Part shown: piece after piece, positions 36,701 to 64,000 of the stretch
Numbering within the stretch: the first letter of the stretch is position 1
Layout of the letters: every line of letters begins with the position of its first letter
DNA from: Ascidia mentula
Taxonomy: Eukaryota > Chordata > Ascidiacea > Phlebobranchia > Ascidiidae
Length of the DNA stretch: 64,000 nt
Assembly: GCA_947561715.1 (NCBI GenBank)
Contig: OX387205.1
Span: forward strand, 1,865,001 to 1,929,000
Direction: 5' to 3'
The notes under the pieces: model-generated
The model's input: only the letters and a program-made list of their open reading frames with translations
Databases searched by the model: none
What the model was told of the DNA's origin: nothing
Position numbers and translations under genes: made by a program

Positions 36701-39148
36701 TTGGATTCTGGTGATGGCATTGTGCTGGAAGTTAAGGAGGCGCAAGTGTTCCTCTCCTTCCAGGATCGGGCAGACGGTCAGATGACGACTGTGAATATGG
36801 CAAGTTAAAAAATATGCAAAAGGAAATTAATTAGTATGTTGATTAAGATAATTTTCATCTGTAAGTTGTTAAAATTTTTATGACCTAGAAATTTTTTCAA
36901 CAAAATTATCAGAATTTTTAATTAACTTTAAATTTAATATACTATGAAAAAGTTTGACCTTGTCACAAAAAAGTTTAAACTTTAGCAATTTTTTTTCAAA
37001 GTTGGAAATAGTGTACTGTTTTCAATTGAAATTCATATATACTACACCAAAATCCAAATGAATATACCAACCAATGAACTTTCAATGTCAGTAAAATACT
37101 GTGCACTCACCGGTCCAAGTTGAGTCGGTCTGGGTTTGCAGCCCGTTCCTCTGCACTCCTGTACACAATTGGAATGCCAGGGGCTGATGGGCTTTCAGCA
37201 AATATCACCCGATCGCCTGTTGAGAGCATAGAAATTAAATAAATAAGTTGAAATATGTTTTTAAATGTGTAGGAAAGGTTACCAGGTAAGTAGGGGTTGT
37301 TTTTAGATTGTGTTGGTATTCTGCTTTGGGTTCTGCTGATATTGTCCTGTAAATAGTAAATAGTATTAATGATTAAATTACTCCATTAAAATCTCTTCAA
37401 ACTTTTATTCTGAACTAAAAACGCAAAAAAAATTTAAAAAATCTGAAAATAAATGACAAAACGACAGGAGGACAGACACAAATTGGACTGCATAATATGT
37501 ATTAGTTATATAAAACCACATAATTTTATAAACAATCTTTAGTCGTCTGTATGTTTAACTTTTTTTTTATATATATTGTGCCTGTGTTTGCATGCATCAG
37601 CAGTTTAGCAAAAAACACAGTTAACTTTAATATTTTGTGTTAATCTGTTACTGAGTCTCCGTTAGCCATAGAGACAACAGGCGATTCAAAAACAAACTTG
37701 ATTTATATAAAACCGTGTAAAATTTTGTAACTTTCTAACCTGTCTGATGAAGCACCTCAGAATTTGTTATATTTAAGGTATAATTGACAGATGTATCCAG
37801 TACATACAATTTACTATATCATAACATTGCTCACCTGGTAGAGTGGTTGATTAGAGCTTGCTATTGACTGCTCACTTTCTTGACCCAAACTGTTGTGTCT
37901 TCGGTAATGATCACCAGAAGAAAACTATAAAGCAGAACCACAGTCAAAAAAAATACCTTAATGGCAGTGTAACAAATGAAAACCTGGGTGTATTCGGTCC
38001 CGTAAGCCTTTGCTGGGCTGACCAAGTTGCGGCGATTTGGGTTTCCCAGTAGTCTAGTCTCACTCATTGTATGAAGAAGGCCTGGGGGACCAAAACCTGC
38101 ATAATTTTTATGTACGAGAACAATCTGATTTATTTTGCAAACTTACAGATTTTATAAAAGTGTTCTGGAACTAACGGATTGAGACCAAATTTTCTAATTT
38201 TCAACTATTCATAAAAATTTAGTTACAAACCTATCGTTCTTAAAGGTCCTGTGGCACCACTGTTGGCAGAACTAACTTCACTGTTAGCTGATGCCCTGTT
38301 TAAACAAAAACATTAAAAATAAAGAATGTACTTCAGTCACAAATCACAAATAATACACAGGAAAACCATCGATCTAGTTCAAAGGAGTTGACACAAAATT
38401 CTAAAATTCTCCATGGACAGAATTATGATGATAAAAGTTTTATGTCTGATTTGCGGTACAACCTGATTGCGAAAATATTTCTTTTGAGTCAAATTTTTCT
38501 CTGGTGAATAATTTTTTGACAAACCGCTAAGTTATACCCTTTAAAATTATGATGTGTACCTTCGAATATTGGTTGTCTGGCCAATCGGAAGATCAGACGG
38601 TCGGAAAGTTGTGGCCTGATCTCTTGTCATTCGGTCAGGGGTCACATGACGTACTCCTCTCTCTGCAACTGGAGTCGCTGATGCATGGAGGGTGAGATGT
38701 ACGGGATGTAATCCATGCTGAAATGAATCAAGCAACAATTTTAGATCAACTTACGTAGTTTCTTTAATAATATGAAGTACACAAAACATGCAGGGTAATC
38801 TTTAATAAAAACTTCTTCTCTAGACTGTACTGACATAAGTCTAAATTTATGTGATTATGTCTTTGTATGATCATCAAGCAATGGTCTTTATCACTTAGTA
38901 AGTAAGAAAGAAAGGGATTTTTTTCACATTGCTTTCTGAGTTATGATCTTTTAACTTGGAAAATGAGTTGCCGCAAAAAATGACATAATTATTTTTTAAA
39001 AAAGCACTCAGTGTATGAAATGAATTGAAAACACATAAAAGCATGACAAAATGAAATGTACTCGTTAAAACTTATGCAAACAAACCGTGTCTCTATTTTG
39101 CTTGTGAGCAACGGAAGGTTGTCCTCGAAATTTGCCTGGATGGTACAT
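30711..39148 (-). CDS. LRRC49: LRRC49 (CSTPP2) orthologue, tubulin polyglutamylase complex subunit
   Basis: Twenty exons: 39148-39086, 38717-38560, 38295-38231, 38096-37984, 37924-37835, 37346-37283, 37216-37111, 36788-36585, 36394-36256, 36050-35917, 35470-35323, 34807-34736, 34404-34232, 33977-33885, 33719-33607, 33230-33124, 32142-31954, 31681-31531, 31463-31366, 30914-30711. The coding length is 2484 bases, 827 residues, ending ESSI then TGA. The N-terminus MYHPGKFRG resembles human MIPGKYRS, and DRLNLDRRHLTVCPI, HLRLLNFQHNAITRIQ and LRQLDMKRI are almost identical to the human protein. A disordered N-terminal region (1-220) is followed by SDS22-like leucine-rich repeats (about 235-430), a charged helix, and the C-terminal half with LFGPGALESLDKNW and FRLSHLNLTKLNG. 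In vertebrates it works with CSTPP1 and TTLL1 at centriolar satellites and cilia. One intron holds a tRNA-Trp gene. Confidence 0.92.
32239..32310 (-). tRNA. trnW-CCA: tRNA-Trp(CCA)
   Basis: The 72-base minus-strand sequence folds into a perfect cloverleaf: acceptor GACTCCG with CGGGGTC, D stem GCGC/GCGC, anticodon stem TCTGA/TCAGA around CTCCAGA (anticodon CCA), T-arm GCGTG-TTCAAAT-CACGT, discriminator A. A-box TGGCGCAACGG and B-box GTTCAAAT are intact. It is nearly identical to other animal tRNA-Trp genes. It sits in the LRRC49 intron between exons 33230-33124 and 32142-31954, in the same direction as the host gene. Confidence 0.95.
35323..36788 (-). CDS. LRRC49: LRRC49 leucine-rich repeat exons (8-11)
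   Basis: Exons 36788-36585, 36394-36256, 36050-35917 and 35470-35323 encode six or seven SDS22-type repeats: NAITRIQHLSNLRRLIFLDL, IEEMSGLSALKSLRVLMLGK, VSALENLTKLDVLDLHGN, VENLSHLSELRVLNLAGNQI, METLAELNLRRNCI, LQRLFLSFNNIS, then the cap SLDGNPISNDVSYKQ. Spacing between repeats equals that in human LRRC49, which makes this the best conserved part of the gene. Confidence 0.93.
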
Positions 39149-41563
39149 TCCAAAAAGGCGCTGTCACTTAATTGAAAACGAAGATAGGAGCCACATGAAA
39201 TGGCTTACATGATGGTGGATTTGAGTGACTGTCATTCAATTAATGCATCTTGTATTTTCATATCCATATTTACAGAATAGGTATATTTGTCAGCTGCGTA
39301 TTATATAATTTGAGAAGTAATTTTCAAACACAACAAAGCTTCTGTTGGTCACTAGGGTTATTAAGTACAATTTTTCCTCGACCACAGAAGCTACATAGAC
39401 ATTGTCTGTTAAGAGTGTAGTGCAAAGTTGTCGCAAATTATTTTTTTAAATGTTTTAGAAACAACTGCTTCAAGAATAGCCGTTTAAACTAAAAATAAAG
39501 GGTCTAGGCAGAAGCATTTTTTGGGTTTGCATATGTACCCTACTGCTCCGCATTACCCGCATATAGCTTGACGCACAAAAAAATTAGGAATTGTGACAGA
39601 AGCTGGATTTTTTCTGAACTTTTGCAGCAAACTTCTTGTGGCACGCATACTAACAAGGACAACGCTTGCTATGTTTTTGGAATCGGGTTAAAGATGAAGC
39701 GATTTAATTATTTCGTATTTTTTTCACTTTGTAGATTTGATGGCAGTCATATTATTCGAAATCTTGAAGCCCTTTTGTCTGTTAACAAACATGTGTAAAA
39801 ACTCTTTTACTTTTGACATTTATACTCGATGCAGAAACCATACCGAAAGCAGGTCCCAGGAGGGTGCAGGCGGTGCGGCGCTCCAAGCCCTATACGAGTC
39901 TAGGGGGCCTAGGAATATCGATAAAGAACTATGATTGTTTGTTTTGAAACTGGTAGATTACTACTGCACATGAATGCCCCCCTCGCAAGCTCACGTGATC
40001 TGTATAGACCGTATCTTGTTGCACCAGCACACTTTTCCTCTCAAGTGCCAAGTGTCCATCATGGTTTTAACCATAAAGAAAACAACGTGAGATTAGTTAC
40101 TCTTTATTTAAACCGACCCTCCACAAAAGAAGTCAAAAATACAACGAAGAAACAAAACAGAGCGAAAATTTTTGTATAAGAACAACATGGAACACGTATA
40201 CACAGAAATCATACGAAATGGCGGCAAAGATATGTACATCAGTTATCGAATAATATTTACACCTAAACGAAATATTAAGAGGCAAGGCTAATGGAAAAGA
40301 GGAACTTAATATATCGGCTGGGCACATTCTCATGCTGTGAACTTGGGTTTGAAACAAACCCATGCTAATATTGTGGCACATTAACGTTCCAGTTTCGTTA
40401 AAACTGCGAAAATAATTGGTGTTGGTTCTTACAACAGGCTAAAACATACTCTAAAAGTTTTATATTTGAAAGAACTTGCCGCGCAAAAGCTAAAAAACTC
40501 AAACCGGCCGGATGAGCGCAGAGCATTTACCGGCAAGACACTCTGGCGTTAAAGCAAAAAACATCGCGATCGACATGTAGACTTATATATTTTGGTGTGG
40601 TTCCATTGGCCCTCCGACTCGCTTGGAGTCGCAAAGGCAAGAAAGCAACGAGACCTACGTTGAGATGCAGAATGAAACGTGGTGATTTGCACTTCGGTGA
40701 GCGCCATAATCTCAATAGGAAAATACGAGGAGAATAAACAACACAAACATTGGATGTAAAAACAAGACATAGGACGTGAAAATGCAATATTTCCCTTTAA
40801 AGAATTACCAAAAAAAACAAAAAAGGTCATTGTCATTGCCTAAGTTGTGGCGAGTTGATAGGTTTGGCCGAGTTCTGAATCTGAAATATTACGACTTTCA
40901 AATGTCATTATATGTCTGTCAAACCCAGGATTATAGATTATACACTGACAATGTTAATAGTGCAAGCTTTGACTGAAAACTGGAACTTTACCAATTACAT
41001 CTATGATGATAATACATAAAATATCACACTCAAATAACTCCACAATATATGAACTGAAATGCATTATTCGACATTTCTATTAGAAATAGTGCACGTAACA
41101 ATGCCAATGTGCGTCATAGCGTGACGTCATATTTTATCTAACACGTGATAAGCGCCGGGTAAAATTGCACAACAGGAGAAGTAAAAATACGTCCGTTGGC
41201 CGAAAAAAGTTTCGGTAAACACTGAAACTGGGCGTAGGGGAAACACTGCAACATCCATTGGCTAATCAAGGGCTGAGAAAACACATTTCCATTTTCATAT
41301 TGGTACTTTTGCACCGGCGACACTTTTATCGGATTTGAGGAAAACATATTCATTGCACTGCATTTAAGTTATGTCCATATATGGGCCGAAATTGTTGGAG
41401 ATTTTTAGTGTAAGGATGCGTTAGGGAGGCAGGTATATAAAAAAGTACAAACCGCCTCTTTCTATTCTGTAAATTGCTCTTGTCGTTTTTCCAAGCCACC
41501 CTTGTCACGTCGAAGGATTTTCCAAAGGCTGCTTGGCTATAGCACGTACTTAACCCGACAGTT
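39149..41563. other. intergenic gap between erbB 3' end and LRRC49 start
   Basis: About 2.4 kb in which I recognise no exon, RNA gene or repeat. It should contain the LRRC49 promoter (next to 39149) and the erbB 3' untranslated region (below 41564). Several open frames of 60-95 codons on both strands overlap each other and look random. Confidence 0.45.
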
Positions 41564-62103
<20,540 letters not shown>

Positions 62104-64000
62104 CTGCAAAAACAATGACACAAACTTTGTACATTTTGTACAGAATACCAAGAGCGTTACCAACAAAAAATAAAAAATAACTTCTTCCATGGGAAGAGCC
62201 AATAGGTTTTCGTGATACAGAGACAAAACTTTTAAATATTTTAAACCTTCTGCTCGTGACAGAAAAGTTAAAAACAACGATACAAAGCCGAAAACAGAAT
62301 TGGGCATTTGCATTCAAATTCTAGATGCCTCACATCAAAGTTTAGTTTTGCTAAGTAGAAAAAAATGTCAAAAATCCTAAAAACGAAGTGAAAATCTGCT
62401 TATATTGTAAAGGAGAAACGGTTGATAAACCGTGCGCTGCTTCTTTATCTCAGCAATCGCAAAGCGCAAGAAACACGTATTGTTTTGACGCCTACTTAGT
62501 TGAAGATGGATGCGATTGGTAAACAGGCGGACCCTTTTGACGTTATGACAACTTATGCACAGTCCATTCTGCCGTTCTCACTGCGATTGTCGGTGATACG
62601 ACTTAAAAATTCATCAAATACTTGACAAAAATCGTGCAGGTCAAGTACTGGTAAAAGGTGAATGGTCGGCAGGACAATCTAAACTAATTTTGTCTCGTTA
62701 TGTGGGAGAACAAGACAATTTGTTATACAATACGTTGCGAAGTTTTATCGGAAAAACTTTCGTCGAATTGAATTTTTTTTCTAGTTGCCATAATACTTGA
62801 CCAAACATCATTTTTAATCACATCGGAAATTTGTTTTTGATAAACGATATCGTTCGCAAAAATGTGGGGACTTTGAATAAAAAGGTAACTTAATCATCAG
62901 CTATTGTAGCAAAATGCAAAGAATTTAAATTCATTGAAACTTTGAATCGTAACGAACAGAACTTCATCACCAAACACTAACTAAGGATTGAAATATACGG
63001 CATTTAACCATAGTGCCACAATGGAATTTCCAATGCACATCTACGACGGGACGTTATCAAATATTAATATGCGGTAACCTACCTTATGGAGATGCGGCAT
63101 CACTTAATGGGACGTTTAATCTAAACTAACTCTTATATATCGATCCGTTTTATCTAAATTCCACCATTTAACAGCGTATAAATGCGCACCTGATAGTGAG
63201 AATAATGGGCGATGCCTACTTACGTTAAATTGTTGTTGGAAGTTTACCTCTATAAAGTAAAAAAAAAAAAAAAAATTTGAAAGAAAATCCTTTGCCGTTG
63301 TGTGTGTTTGAATGCTGACAATTTGTATTCGAAAGTAGCACATCCCAAACAACTTCTATTTCTTAAAAACGAAAAGAAAATTTGATGTTTACTAACGAAC
63401 GCCAAGTCCAAAACCCAAATCAACAAACTTTAATAACTTGATAAGATTAACACAACGGGCTCGGTGGGTTTCCAAAGTAAGCCCCTCTGCAGTAGCCAAA
63501 AGCCGACAATGTTTATAAATAGTTCGAAGCAAGCCAACCCGAAACAAAGGCGACTGACTGAAGACTAGATGGGATTTTCGGCTCCTGTTTCGCACTGATC
63601 AAAGGGCTAGCATTGTTTGTCGACTTCACAAGCGGAATTGTGGGTAGAGGTCCTTTAGATCCATGGCAAAAGCAGTTGGTTTACGGAGACTGCAGAGTTC
63701 AAAACGCTTTATCTTCTGCTGCAGGGGGGCGATATTTTAGACACAATGCAAAATGAAGCTGACATTGATTTCACGTTTCACAAAATTTTGTGCCGTAATA
63801 TTCGTATTTAAGCATTCTAACGACGCACCACTTGCTATATTGAATTTGAATGCCTTGGCCACAAAATACTTTTTAGTATTCCAAACTGTAACATGTAACC
63901 CAAGTGTTCCCGCACTAGACGGAGATCTGTCAAAAAACGTATCTTGACCGACCCAATCGCAATCAACCACAGAAATAGACTCTACAGCACATGACGACTC
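62104..64000. other. erbB upstream intron, no exon recognised
   Basis: The first visible erbB exon starts with a split codon, so coding sequence must continue upstream on the minus strand. I searched this stretch for L1-domain landmarks (GTxxxL, CxVVxGNLEI, LQIIRG, ALCN) and found none, so the L1 and signal-peptide exons are most likely beyond 64000. A 15-base A run at about 63258 is the only simple repeat. Confidence 0.5.

Overview
The window is animal nuclear DNA, most likely from a tunicate (ascidian) or another small-genome invertebrate deuterostome. It is AT-rich, its genes are cut into many short exons with GT-AG introns of about 100 to 2000 bases, it carries a single-copy type of ErbB receptor, and it has tRNA-derived and piggyBac-type repeats. 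That it is an animal is certain; the tunicate placement rests on compactness and strong protein divergence and is an inference.

Four protein genes, all on the minus strand, fill the window head to tail. I rebuilt them exon by exon from splice sites, reading frame phase and remembered family members. (1) 22048 to beyond 1: a Toll-like receptor gene (signal peptide, leucine-rich repeats, one membrane span, TIR domain) that continues past the TIR into a long polar tail; its 3' end lies outside. (2) 29758-23582: an orthologue of FIRRM (C1orf112), partner of the AAA ATPase FIGNL1 in homologous recombination; 18 exons and 2757 coding bases, giving 918 residues. (3) 39148-30711: an orthologue of LRRC49 (CSTPP2), a tubulin polyglutamylase complex subunit; 20 exons and 2484 coding bases, giving 827 residues, with a tRNA-Trp(CCA) gene in one intron. 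(4) 62103-41564: the ErbB/EGFR receptor tyrosine kinase from the first cysteine-rich domain to the stop codon, 29 exons; the signal peptide and L1 domain are upstream of the window.

The most unusual stretch is 4.7-12.9 kb. The 8.9 kb intron that separates the membrane-span exon from the TIR exons of the Toll-like receptor is filled by a higher-order satellite: units of about 1.85 kb, each built around many copies of a short motif (core CGACTCTGCGT, usually preceded by CCATAGTAG) that points one way at one side of the unit and the other way at the other side. Other repeats are a 1664-base non-autonomous piggyBac-type element with TTAA target sites (15877-17540), a tRNA-related SINE-like insertion with an internal duplication and a snap-back end (45912-46617), two small hairpin elements (25.6 kb, 52.3 kb) and degenerate tRNA-like fragments.

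The genes do not form a pathway: innate immunity, DNA repair, microtubule glutamylation and growth-factor signalling are simply neighbours. The gaps between them (1.5, 0.95 and 2.4 kb) hold no recognisable gene and are too long for a typical tunicate operon.
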